Shown piece after piece: positions 44,337 to 55,500 of a DNA stretch of 64,000 bases. Positions within the stretch are counted from its first letter, which is position 1, and each line of letters opens with the position of its first letter. The DNA is from Euglena gracilis (taxonomy: Eukaryota > Euglenida > Euglenophyceae > Euglenales), in assembly GCA_039621445.1 (NCBI GenBank), contig CP154956.1, positions 16,634,257-16,698,256 of the forward strand, in the 5' to 3' direction. Below the pieces are notes generated by a model. That model was not told the DNA's origin, searched no databases, and saw only the letters and a program-made list of their open reading frames with translations. A program made the position numbers and the translations under genes.

Positions 44337-45236
44337 TCAGAGGAACAACGGGACGGATAACTCCACCTGTCTGTCGATTGCCTGAACGGGGCACGTACGC
44401 GGGTCATCGCCGGACGTGATCAGCAAAGAGAAAAGTTGGTGATCAACGTGATTGAGGTCTCCGGGCAAGTTTTTCATTGTGCCCACGACGATGCTGTACG
44501 ATTTTCGCCCGTCCATAATTTGCGGCTTGAAACTTTCGACCACCAACCGACGAAGAACCTCCCCTCGGTATCCGGTGGTGTACCCCAACAAAAGTACATT
44601 CCTCCTTTGGACCCAAAATGGTGTGTTCCCTTCGGCAGCCTTCAAAACTGTGAGCAACTCGTCCGCCTGCAAAACTGTGTTTGTCAACCCACCCTTGGCC
44701 TCCATTGCCTTTTTGGCCCTTTCGTGCGTGACGAGTGGCTTCATTAACGCATTGAACTGCGGGAACTGGGACACAGACGATGGTACAATGATGGCATAAA
44801 CGGGAGCCAATGCCTTGTAAATGTTGCTTACAGCATTTACATAGGTCCGAAAACTGGACACTGGCATGGAGCGAAGGCGCCCATCTTTTCCTGCCTTCTC
44901 CTGCCTTGTCTGGACCCAGGCATCGGCTTCCTGCTGCGTCTTGAAAAGTTCACGAGCATCAACGCACCATCTGGCCCATCCCACCAAAACTTCGTCCAAA
45001 GAGCCAAAAACAATGCCATGCCGGTTGCAAACATCCATATACTCCAAAAAACACTTTACTGCGGCATGGTTCTTGGGGCCCAAGTCACAATTTTGACCAC
45101 CGGTGGGGAGACTGCCTAAAAGGGCATCCACTGCAGCAGCTCCTAGGGAGCTGGCACCACGTAAAACAGCCAGAAATTCATCTACGTTGGGGGGGCGGGG
45201 CATCTGTGCTTCCATCATGTTGGCAAAACGCTTCAT
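44337..45236 (-). CDS. Tyrosine-recombinase-like protein, C-terminus missing
   Basis: 299 codons from MKRFANMMEAQMPRPPNVDE. An N-terminal helical part (FLEYMDVCNRHG, VGWARWCVDAREL, YVNAVSNIYKAL) resembles the SAM-like core-binding domain. Then LQADELLTVLKAA, RRNVLLLGYTTGYRGEVLRR (box I with the catalytic Arg context TG.R), GTMKNLPGDL and RTCPVQAID follow the order of the catalytic domain in Crypton/DIRS-type recombinases. The H..R and Tyr boxes that should follow CPV are absent: the frame stops at 44337 and nothing similar was found below it. It is either a further exon I cannot see or a truncated, inactive copy. Confidence 0.7.
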   Translation of the reverse strand: MKRFANMMEAQMPRPPNVDEFLAVLRGASSLGAAAVDALLGSLPTGGQNCDLGPKNHAAVKCFLEYMDVCNRHGIVFGSLDEVLVGWARWCVDARELFKTQQEADAWVQTRQEKAGKDGRLRSMPVSSFRTYVNAVSNIYKALAPVYAIIVPSSVSQFPQFNALMKPLVTHERAKKAMEAKGGLTNTVLQADELLTVLKAAEGNTPFWVQRRNVLLLGYTTGYRGEVLRRLVVESFKPQIMDGRKSYSIVVGTMKNLPGDLNHVDHQLFSLLITSGDDPRTCPVQAIDRQVELSVPLFL

Positions 45237-45525
45237 CGGACTGTGGGGAAAAGCAGCAGACAGACAGAAACACAGATGTTAAAAACCCCAAAAAATTCAA
45301 ATTCCGATCACGGGTAACACCTTGCGCAACCGTGGTCGGTTCACGGGTGCACGCACGGCAGCCGTGGACGGAAATTCCGTTCACGGGTGCGCACTACGGC
45401 ACCCGTGAACGGCCAAAGTTCACCCGTGAACGCCAAAAACGAGATTTTTGACCCCCTAGGCATCTCGTTAGGAAGCGCTTGCCTACTGCGAGGAAGCCCG
45501 TGAACTTGGTTAACGGTTTTAAGAC

Positions 45526-45617
45526 AAAAGCGGGGTCCGATCACGATTCCCGGTGGAGAAACGGGGGGCGCCTACGCCCCCTTTCTCCACCGGGAATCGT
45601 GATCGGACCCCGCTTTT
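45526..45617. repeat. Perfect palindrome inside the recombinase element
   Basis: Arms AAAAGCGGGGTCCGATCACG and continuing, pairing across a GGGGGGCGCCTACGCCCCC centre. Similar smaller palindromes (CACGGGTGCGCACTACGGC) are at 44050-44100 and 45380-45415. Confidence 0.8.
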
Positions 45618-45987
45618 CTTATAAAAACAGGAAACAAAAGCCATGCAAAAAAAAAAAACCTTTTTTGAAACAAAAAAATTCAAATTTGACTCAAAAAAAA
45701 CCTGCACGTGTTTCATCTATAGATGAACGCACGGCACGTCTTAAAGATCACTTTTATCAAAACCCGTGAACGGAAAGTTTCCGTGAAAAATTTTTAGGCA
45801 TTTACCTTGATCTGAAATGGGGAATACTAACACTAAAAGCGTTCTACCCAGACAGGGATCGTGATCGACTTTAATATCTGTATTTTTTCTCAACCTATAA
45901 ACAAAAGGTTTTCATACTTTTAACTTTTTTTTTTTTTTTTTTTTTTTTTTTGTTTAAAATAATAAAAACGTCAGCCCTGCCTCAATC

Positions 45988-47890
45988 ATGGGAGCAGCAC
46001 AAGGCTCATAGCCTTGCGGAGTCATGAAAAAAACAAAAAAGTTGCCCGCTGTGGTTCTGAATGTCACCATGGCATGTGATCCAGCCTAGAATGCATATCT
46101 TTTGAATTCGGAAGAGGCTCGAAGCATGCAACTTGTACTTCCTTTCCTACAACCCCTCTGCATCGCAACAGACACGCGTGCACCCGCCAAACTTCCTTCA
46201 ATTTTTCCAAATGTTTGTTTGCAAAGGGTTCAAATGAACGAGACCAATTTGAGGACTCACCACTCTGTCCAAAAATCATTGGAAGGTCACATCCATCAAC
46301 ATTTGGGTGACACATTCCTTGGGCAATCGGCCTTGGTGTGGAGGTCAAGGGTGGGTTGTGGCATTTTTCTCTCTCTTGATTTCATGCCGTTCAAGAGGGA
46401 ATGAAAAGGCACAATCGACTGGAACATATTGATGAGCACGCAGCATCGTGTGTGTTTTTATTTTTATTGGACCCAAAGGAAAGGCCACACAATACTAAGG
46501 AAAACGCAGCTTTCTATTTATTTGACCATGCCATCCCTTTCCTCTTACACCACAGGTTTGAGACGTGCATTGGTTGCTAAAAGATTGGATTGGACTCTGG
46601 AATTTTATCGAAATTTGCCCAAGATGTCATTTTTGGCCAAAAAAAGTGCTCTTGTGGTGAATTTCACTGGTTACACAGTTCACCACTGGGTTTCACAGAG
46701 GGGGGAGAGGGAGGGAGGGACCCCCCGGTGCTGATACAAAAACTGTGTCCAGAACCCCGGTTTGGGCGGGCGTGAAGCCGTGTTTCAGAACGCCGGTTCG
46801 GGCAGCCCGAACGGCCCGAACCGGCATAGGTGTAGAAGTGGGGGGTCGGGGGGGGGGGTGGCCGCCGCCCCCCCCAGGTTTTGGAAAGAAAGAATTTTTT
46901 TGAAAAATGTGTAATTTTCTCACCACATTCTTTGTGCCTTTTCAATTTATTACATTAAAAACTCAACTTTCATTGAACCTTTTGGTTATTGCTGTTGGAG
47001 GTCACCACCGTCTCGCCGCCCTTCGGGCGGCCAAACAAATCCAAAACTCATGGGTCGGAAGGGGCGAAAATCTTCCGTTTTTCAATTTGGGGGTATTGTT
47101 TGTGAGTATCTCACTACCGTCTCGCCGCCCTATGGGCGGCCGTGGGCCCCAAAATGGCCACTCTGGAGGGGGGGGGACACTTTGGGGGGGGGGGTCAAAT
47201 TTTGGCCTTCGAATGGCGCTGACCACTTTGGGGGGTAAAGCAAAATTTGTGAAAATTTTTGGCCACTTTGGGGACACTTTGCAGGGGGGGGGGCAATTGA
47301 CCAGGTTTTGAATAGTGCTGAGCTCTTAATGGTACTTGCACGTAATGGAAGGCTGAAAAGACTATCATTGCAAATTTCGCGTAGTTTATAGTTTACAAAT
47401 AACACACATGCAATTTACCGTAACTTTCAATAATTTTTCAGTAATGTTAACCCCCCATACACCCCATACCCATTTGTTGGATTTTTTTTTAACTTCTTTA
47501 ACCCGGTTTTGACCCAACCCCCAAGGGGTTCAAACCAAAAAACGAGGCGCCGGGGGGGGTCGAAAAATGCTCATTAAATGCTCATCATTGCCCAAAACAA
47601 CGAGCGGGGGGCGATAGAGGGCCTCCAGGGTTACCGTACGTTTCAGTACACCGACATTTCCGGAAAGAATGTACGTTTTCTCGAGATATTTTCGAAAAAT
47701 TTATTTTTTGACCAAAAAATTGATTTTTTGGACCCCGGGCGAAATGGCAGAGTCAGGGCCAATCCTACCCCGCGGTTTTCACGGTCTACTCAGGGTCGGG
47801 GGGGGGGGGCAAACCCCCCCTTTCCCCGGTTGTAAGCTTCGCTCATACCCACAAAGGGATAAGAGCTGAGCGACCCCCCCCCCATAATTA
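45988..47890. other. Interval with dispersed repeats
   Basis: No gene identified. The 46740-46830 stretch has CCGGTTCGGGC palindromes. About 46885-47110 carries the CGCCCTTCGGGCGG ... AAACTCATGGGTCGG family (copies near 15060-15205 and 62090-62300). The segment 47140-47290 (AATGGCCACTCTGGAGG) recurs at 53025-53160. Frames near 46080-46400 are open on both strands without family resemblance. Confidence 0.45.
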
Positions 47891-47894
47891 AGCC

Positions 47895-48845
47895 GGCGTT
47901 TGAGACGCCGGGCTCAGGACAGAACCGGCGTCCCCCCCCACGGGCTTTCCGGACGCCGGTTCTGTCCTAAAGCCCGGCGTTAGGAACGCCGGCTTTGTCC
48001 AAAGCCCGGCGTCCGATTTTCATTCCTAAAAATGTCACCAAAAGTGCCCAAAAGTGGCCCTAAGGTCCTGGTATGACTGTTTTAACCATGTAGGACAATG
48101 AATTTTGCCATTTGGGGACCACTGGGGTGGATGTCCAAATTTGGTGAAAATTGGCCCAGATTTCGATATAGAGTACCGTGCGGCGTGGAAAGATCTGATG
48201 AGCACCGCTGGTCGTCTGTTGAAAAGAGCTTTCGATCGAGGGGTAACTTGGTACCCTAACGTTGCACGCAGCCCGAGATACGCTCGCGATCGTCGGATCG
48301 GCCAGAATCTGAGTCGAAATTTGTCGCAATTTTCAGTGATTTTTGGTTTAAGATGCTTAATAAACCTTACAGAAACGTTTTTCCTCTTCGAATCAACGAC
48401 CTGAGGGCCTTGGGGGGGCACCAGAGTTGTGAAATTAGGATTCCCCACTGACAGAAAATAAGAGCTCCAGGCGACGTGGCTGAATTTGGTGGTGGCCGCC
48501 AGTCGTCTGATGAAAAGAGCTTTCGATCGAGGGGTGATTTTGTACCTGGACGATTGACACAGCCAGAAATACCCTCGCGATCGCGCGGAATTTGGTGAAA
48601 TGCAAAGTGGTGTGACATTGCAGATAAGTGGTCGTAGATTGGTCCTGGGAGTGTCCTTTGGCCGAAGGGTGGGGACGCCGGTTCTGTCCTGAGCCCGGCG
48701 TCTCTAAAACGCCGGCTTAAACAAGAGGTCTCGGACGCCGGTTCTGTCCAAAGCCCGGCGTTCCAAACGCCGGTTCCGTCCTTCGGACGGAACCGGCGTT
48801 TGGAACGCCGGGCTTTGGACAGAACCGGCGTCCGAGACCTCTTTT
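47895..48845. mobile_element. CCGGCGT-hairpin foldback, copy 2 (inverted)
   Basis: Clusters of GACGCCGGTTCTGTCC and AAGCCCGGCGT at 47895-48012 and 48672-48843 bracket a core with two copies of GAAAAGAGCTTTCGATCGAG (about 48217 and 48512). These are the inverse of the units in the 37835 copy. The right cluster includes a perfect palindrome of about 118 bp (48725-48843). Confidence 0.7.
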
Positions 48846-49330
48846 TTGTAGTAGAGAAAATGCCGCGGGAAAATTTTTGGACTCACCCATGATGGCTGCC
48901 CGGCGACAAGTTAAGTCCGCCCTTTGAATCTTTCCACAGCCATGTCCCGAAAATGTAGTCTTGTCTCTTCTGCCCCCCTCAGGAAGACATCAGAATATGA
49001 TCAGAAGGATTTTGTGCAACGGTTGCAAATTATGATTTTACCCACAGAATTAGGTGTTTGCCACCTAAAATTTGAAATTTGCACCAAAAATTATCTAGTT
49101 TGCTGCCAAAAACTAATTAGATATTACCAGCTCCTAGCGCTGGCTCTGTTGGAGAACGGTGGTGGGACGAGCCGAGTCCACCGACCAGTGGGACAGCCTA
49201 CTGGATTTGAGTGTTCAGGGGGAGGGCTATATACAGAAGCGGAAGCAGCGGCCAGTCTGAGGTACAGGTGAGGGTCTTGGTAGCAGGGAAGACGGAGGGG
49301 CGAGGGGAAACTTGGCGGATGTTGTGTGAG
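48846..49330. other. Interval without a recognised gene
   Basis: Only a short TTAGGTGTTTGCCACC/AATTTG stretch related to the ~30-bp repeat at 60010-60300 is recognisable (about 49045-49135). Confidence 0.4.
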
Positions 49331-49503
49331 CAGGGCTGAGGCATTGTTTTAAAACAAGTGTTTTTAAACAAGTTTTTTTCCTATTTGCAGTGTTTTAATT
49401 TGAAAAAAACACTCTTTTTTGAAACAAAAAACCGTTTTTAAACCGTTTTTTATTCATGAAAGTTTTTTTGCTTTGTTTTAAAACAAAAAAAACGTCAGCC
49501 CTG
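49331..49503. mobile_element. CAGGGCTGA MITE with perfect 8-bp TSD
   Basis: 173 bp, starts CAGGGCTGAGGCATTG and ends ACGTCAGCCCTG, flanked by TGTGTGAG on both sides (49323-49330, 49504-49511). The first about 25 bases and last about 14 match the termini of the 2-kb recombinase element at 43992, so it looks like an internally deleted derivative. Confidence 0.9.
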
Positions 49504-49842
49504 TGTGTGAGGTGCGTTGGGCGGTGAGGGGCGAGGGGCGTGGTGGCTGGTGTGTGTGTGTTTGTGTTTTGTGTGTGCTTGTGGTTCTTTTTTTTTTGGA
49601 GGGATGGGATGGGAGAGTGGTTGGTCAAATTGCTCACTCTGTTTCATATGGGCTATGGGTGGTGGGATCCACCGCTCCAGATGGCTCCGCCACTGTTCCT
49701 CAAGCCAGCTGGCGGGCCACTTCTCTTGCCAATGTGAGACACAGGTTGTAGATGATTGGGTACTGTTGTTTACTTTTTGACGAGTTGTGGATGGTTTTAG
49801 GACAATTGTTTGTTCTGGGTCTAGGGATCGTAGTGGTCTTCT

Positions 49843-50601
49843 TTACAGACAATACGGCTGGTGTATGGTTTTGGTTACTTCTGGATCTGTGTCGTTGCCT
49901 GCATACCGTCCCCAGATTACTTGTCGCGCGATCTCTCGCGCAACAGTTATTGATAGAAGTTGCCATGTGTTGGCTTCAGTTTTGCGTTTTGACCATGCAT
50001 CTTGTTGACCGAGGAGAAGTTTCATGAGTGTTGACATTAAGGTTAGCGCTTCTTGGCCTAGGCCGCCATAGCAGTCAACAACCAGGGGGGGGGAAAGCGT
50101 TTCGCATTTTTTCGCATTTTTGCACATTTTTTGCGCATTTTTTCAAATTTTCCAAAAATGCGCATTTTTGCGCATTTTTTCGCATTTTTTTGCGCATTTT
50201 TTCGCTTTTTTCAGCACATTTTTTTGCTTTTTGGCACATTTTTTCGTGATTTTCCAAAATTTTTGCATTTTTTGACCATTTTTGCAATTTTTTTTGCAAA
50301 AATTTGAAATTTTTGACTTTTTTTGAAACGTACATTTTCCTCATTATTCTACATAATTTCTTCAAATTTGGTGCCATTTTTCCATGTTTTTGGGTAATTT
50401 TTTGCATTTTCGTGATTTTTGCGCATTTTTTCTCAGATTTTGCACATTTTTGCGCATTTTTTCCAAAAATGTGCATTTTTTTGCGCATTTTTTTGCGCAT
50501 TTTTGCGCATTTTTTCCGAGGCCGGGCGAGCGCATTTCCACCCCCCCCTGCAACAACAAATGGAATGCAGGTCCATCCCATCCTCCTACAGGTGGCGTCA
50601 T
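49843..50601 (-). pseudogene. Non-LTR retrotransposon C-terminal fragment
   Basis: On the minus strand GWTCIPFVVDCYGGLGQEAL spans the inserted element (50083-50550) when one target copy is removed. It then continues through LLLGQQDAWSKRKTEANTWQ and SITVAREIARQV. This corresponds to AGWLFSPLSFHPWSGLGPLG and following residues of the 33207 fragment. Confidence 0.65.
50083..50550. mobile_element. CAG...CTG MITE, copy 2, with 7-bp TSD
   Basis: Inverse-oriented relative of the 8546 element, starting CAG plus G run and ending C run plus CTG. It is flanked by CAACAAC on both sides (50076-50082, 50551-50557). The interior is T-rich on this strand (TTTTTGCGCAT units). Removing the element and one CAACAAC restores the retrotransposon reading frame. 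Confidence 0.88.
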
Positions 50602-50639
50602 ATTTTGAATGTTTTTCCTTCTCTTGGCGTTCATACCAT

Positions 50640-51754
50640 AGATATTACACTCAAATTCGGCATTTGCCCCTGAAAATTAAGAGTTTGCTTCCCAAACAAA
50701 TTAGGCATTTGCCACTCAAAGTTAGGAATTGGCCCACCAGATCAGGCATTTGCCAATCATTGCCTTGCAGTCGTTGTCCTCCTCGTCTTCTCCGTCCTCC
50801 TCCATTGCGGACCGCTCCGCTCTCTGAGTCATCCCTTTGTCTTTCTTCGAACTCTTCTCCAGTTAACGCTCAGCCAACTTGAACACCTCGTCCGCTGCTG
50901 TCTGCGTCAAGTCGGTCAGTGGTATTTCCACAACTTCCTGTTAATGCCACGGAGTACAAGAACGAATTCCGGTAGTCTCCAACATCAACCCACTTGCTAG
51001 CCGCGTGCTTCCCCATTGCAACTGGATCCCAGCCATGGGGCGCCAGGGTGTCATTTAGGGGGAAGGGCCCCCCCTACAATATGGACCCCCGACCCCCCCC
51101 TGCCTAGAATTTCCCTCCCACTTTCAAGAATGCCCCAACATTTTTTCAGACGGCTCGGCCTCAACGCACCCCCCTTGGACCCCTTCTTTGTTGACCATCA
51201 CGGGGGGTTGCAGAAGGGCAGTCGGCAAATGGTGCCCAGTCTCCCTTGTTGAGGCAGGGGCGTTGCCTGTAGGTGCATCAGTTCCTTCATCAAGTTTTGC
51301 TTTTCTCCAACAGCTTCTTTATTTTATCATGTACCCTTACTCTTCATTTGGGAGTAACCTTGGGGCAACGTCTTTTCCAGGTTTGCCTGGGTTGGCAGCT
51401 TGTTCAGAATAAGAGCAGAGGGGCAATTTGTTTTTGAAAATTGCATTTTTTTCCCTGATAATTCTCCATTTTCAGTGGTCAAGTGGAATTCTTGTCAGTG
51501 TTGTCAACATTTTTTTTGGCAAAAACGGCAGGGGTTTCTATATGTAGTACCGGGGTCTGATCCCGTTTTGCAAGAAACCCGGGGGTGTCCCCAGTTTTTA
51601 TGGTGTGGAAGAAAAAAATAAAATAACTTTTATAAAAAAATATTTTTGGCTTCGTTTTTAAACAAGCTGCCAGCTACGCTAGCGTTTGGGTGGACAGGCA
51701 TTCCAAAAAAACACACTGTAGGCAAAGGGGAACAAAAAAATTGGCAAGTCCCAA
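50640..51754. other. Interval with short AATTTG repeats, no gene
   Basis: 50650-50760 has three units of a ~30-bp repeat (AATTAGGCATTTGCCACTC) related, inverted, to 60010-60300. The rest shows no coding or structural signal I can name. Confidence 0.4.
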
Positions 51755-52020
51755 AAACTTGCTAAAATTTTGTGTACCTTTTGGAAAATATTTGGGTTTT
51801 TTGCCCTGAATATTTTTGCCCTTTTGAAAATAAAAAAGTTATCTTGTTAGAGATTTGGGACTCCGTGGTTTGAGGGACTGGGATCAGTCCCTCAAACCAC
51901 GGAGTCCCAAATCTCTAACAAGATAATTTTTTTTATTTTCAAAAGGGCAAAAATATTCAAAATTATGGCAAAAAAACCCAAGTATTTTCCAAAAGGTACA
52001 CAAAATTTTAGCAAAATTGT
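51755..52020. repeat. Large near-perfect palindrome
   Basis: Arms of about 125 bp meet at GGAT (51881-51884). The inner 60 bp (TTGTTAGAGATTTGGGACTC and on) are perfect. The outer part (TTTTGCCCTTTTGAAAATAA) has a few mismatches. It could extrude a cruciform. No target duplication found. Confidence 0.8.
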
Positions 52021-52149
52021 TAAGAAATTATGGCAAAACATCCCGGAAACTGTGAGTGTTAAGTGAAACAAAGTACCAGTAGTAATGGAACTTTTTTGTT
52101 TTTTTTAAAAAAGCAATTAAAATCCAGGTACGCCAGAATGAATTCTAAA

Positions 52150-52595
52150 CCCCCCTGAATAGAAGCCCCCCGCCCCCCCCGAATATCCCCACCCCCCGAA
52201 AAGAACCCCCCTCAAGTTTCCACCAAAATGCCCAATAGTGCCCCCCCCCCCCCGAATAGTAGGCCCCTGACCGTGGATCTGTCAATTGGGACGGATGGCA
52301 ATTTGGTTTCTTCAGGCATTGGTTGCCTGAAGGGCAATCCAATGAGGGTTGGGTGATTTTATGTTTAATGATCCAATGCATCCACAAGAGGAACATTTGC
52401 AGCAAATTTGACATGGTTTGGAAAGGTAGGATATGTGGACCCACAAAGAAATATCTTCGATAATTCTCGGACCCCCTGATTTTCGACCACTTTTCCGAAT
52501 AGTGCCCCCCCCCCCCCGAATAGAAGCCCCCCCCCTCGGTTTTCGGTCAACATTCCGAATAGAAGCCCCCGGGGGCTTTCTATTCAGGGGGGATT
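52150..52595. mobile_element. GAATAGAAGCCCC inverted-repeat element
   Basis: Outer ends CCCCCCTGAATAGAAGCCCC and the inverse GGGGGCTTTCTATTCAGGGG. Clusters of CCCCCGAATAGAAGCCCCC near both ends surround a 250-bp unique core. No target duplication identified. Confidence 0.55.
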
Positions 52596-55500
52596 TACAC
52601 ACGCAGCCCATTGGCCAAGAGGGAGGGATCGCGTCTGACTGAGGACAAACTGGAGGAGTGTCCTGAGACTCAGATGGACCCCAGGGGGGGGTCCGCCAGT
52701 GGAAATTTTTTAGCACCCACTTGCCTAAAAATGCCCATTTTTGGCAACAAAACCAGCCAAAAAAAACACGTTCCCCCCCCCCCCCCAATTGGCTCATCGG
52801 CCTCCGGGACAAGACGGCCAAGTTCGGCAAGGCTGCAAAAAGGGCTCAGAGAACCTCCAAAGAACGACTGTTTTGAAAAGTTTAGAATTTGCCAAATAAA
52901 GAAAAGCCATCACGAATCCCAGTATGCACAGGTCTTCCCCCTGTTTGTCCCCCCCTCCCGTAATGTGCCACTACCTCGCCCTTCACCCCCCCCCAAAGGG
53001 GCCACCCTTTAGGCACCGTGAGTCCCCAAAATGGCCACTCTGGAGGAGCGAACACTTCGGGAAGGGGGTCAAATTTTGGCCTCTTTTGTGTCAAAGGCCA
53101 ATGGCCATTTTGAGTTTGAGGAGGGTAGAACAAAATTGCCAAATGGCCACTTTGGGGGGGGGGTTGAGGGCATGCTCTCATTTGATCAGCTGTGTTGTCT
53201 CTGAAGGAGCTGTGTGGGTTGATTTGCAGAGATTGCACATCCATGATTTGTTGGATTGAGAGGGCTTTTGCAAAAATTGAAAAAATTATATACTGACAAG
53301 TGTAAAAATATCTACAACAGAATATCAATATTTGACAATAGTCTCAGAAATTTTGACGAAAGGTCCCAGGCGTTTTGGGCAAAAAGAGCCCAAAATTATG
53401 GCAAAAATGGTCAACAATTTTGGCGGGGACGCCAAAATGAGTGTTAGGGCGTAAAACCTTTGTTCATCCACGTGATTCGCACTAAAAATGGCATTTTTTG
53501 TGATCATGTGTACAAAATGGGGGATCTTGGTATGATCGAGTGTACAGGTGGAAGTCCACGTGTACACTTTAGTATTCTCTTGGCCGTTTGCTGCACATTC
53601 GAGTGTACATGTGATGAATTTTTGTTTTGCAAATCAAACAAATTGTTTTCTCTTCATTTCCACATCAATCAACCTGGTTGAGAGCATTCCTGCACACCCA
53701 ATGGTTTAGGTGTCCTTTGGATTTCCTGTAAATGGAAAATATCCATCCAAGGAAGAACATCTCGGGGAAATGGTGCACTCGACCAACTTGTGCAAAAAAG
53801 AAAAAAAAACAACAGAACAAAGAAAAATTTTGGTGCCAACCTTTTCCGTACATGTTCCCTCCTATATTGCTCAAATCACCTTCAATTTCAATGGGTTCAA
53901 TGGGGGTGTTCCCCCTGTGATCCCCCCCCTCCCCGTGACCCATTTTCCTCAAATTAAGTGCGGAATCTTCCCGGATCCGACCCCTGTCGCCTGGATCCGG
54001 CGCCGTTCCGGGGCCCCGCGGGACTGAAACAGAGGAACGTCGGACGCAGGAGATGCCACACGGCAACACGTACCCCCCTTGGAGATTTTACTCGCTCCCC
54101 TGGGGGGGGGGTACCTGGCCACTGACCACACAGCAAGCTGGGCCAGAAGTGAAGTTAGCGCCTTAGTGCAACTAAGGGGGGGGAGTGAAAATCTACCCCC
54201 AATTCACGCATATTTTTTCCAATTTTTGGCCCGAAGCCCGTGTATTTTGGGTGTCAAAAAAGTCAAAAAAATCGAAAAAAAAATTGGCCCAAAACGATGT
54301 TTTTGGGCCTGATGGACCCGGAAAACTTGTTTTCGATCTGAGAATGAGTGTTTTTCGGCTCATGTGCGTTGCCCAGGCTAGGCTGCCAGGCCAGGCCGGG
54401 CCTCCCGTGGGCCGGGCCGCCCAACCGCTTGACGGACGGCCGCCGACCGCCTCAAACATCTACCACACGGCTCAAACGTCTGTTGCAGCATGGCGGCGTC
54501 ACGCACGTAACAGCACTACACAAAACCTGGTGATATTTCTTGCAATTTTTTTGAGCTGGCCTTGTCGCACTGGCAGTGGCTGAACCCCCCCCACAATGCT
54601 TGAAAATGCTCCCTGAAAAAGCCTGCCCCCTCCCCCCAAAAGCCAACAAAGGCGCAAGGCAAGGGCTTTTGGAAGGAGTTTTTTTTTTATGCATGCCGTG
54701 GTAGCGCAGATTCACCAGCGGCATGGCCCCCAGGGTAGGACTTTGGCCTCTTTAATTTTTTTGTCCTTGTGAACCATCATTGGTGCTCTTTGTTTGGACC
54801 TCACCTCCACTTCAGGACCTTTCCCCCGTTTTGTGTCTGTGTGTGTGTGTGTGTGTGTGTGTCCAGCTTGGGGTCAGATTCCATGGTTCTCTGTGACACA
54901 GACGGGGCTTAAGCTCCCAGGGGTCCGAAAATCCCCCCCCCCCCCCTGAAACCGTCCCGAAAAATGCAGCCCTGGGGGGGTTGAGCCACTGCCAATGGAG
55001 GACAATTTGCCATTTGGGGTGGGGGTGGCAAATAATTGGGCGAGGATAACCAAGCAACGTTGCCCCCCCCCCAGGAGAGGACCCATACCTGGGCTCCCTG
55101 GGAAGTGTTGTCAGGTTGACTTGTCAGACGAAAACTTCCTGGGCGGTCCACCCAACATGTTTCTATTTTAACTCTGTTTTTCTTGAGGTTCACTCGAGTG
55201 TACACGTGGACATCCACGTGCAAACTCAAATGTGCACATGATCACTGTGGATGGGATTTGGTTCATAAAGTTGAGGCCACAGGGAAAACCACCAATGACC
55301 ACAATTAATCCCTCATCGATGAGCACTGTGTTGGTTGGGTCCCCCTTCCAACCAATTGTGCCGTTTTGATGCTGCTTTCATGAGGAACAAAGCATCGGCC
55401 CTTTGTCCAATGCTTTGTTCAACAATGGTTGATCAAAGCATTGGGGGTGTTTCAAAGCATGGGGGGGGGGCGAATTTTCGGTGGCAAAATTAGGAAACAG

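Larger units (their letters stand above)
43992..45979. mobile_element. CAGGGCTGA TIR element carrying a recombinase-like ORF
   Basis: Starts CAGGGCTGAGGCATTG and ends ACGTCAGCCCTG. The flanks are CCCCAATC (43984-43991) and CCTCAATC (45980-45987), 7 of 8 identical. The TIR and 8-bp duplication resemble hAT elements. Inside, inner inverted segments with AACCGTTAACC and TTCACGGGCTTCC (about 44011-44045 and 45490-45525) enclose TTCACGGGTGCGCA palindromes and one ORF on the minus strand. A T run (45926-45951) precedes the right end. The MITE at 49331 has the same termini. Confidence 0.75.
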
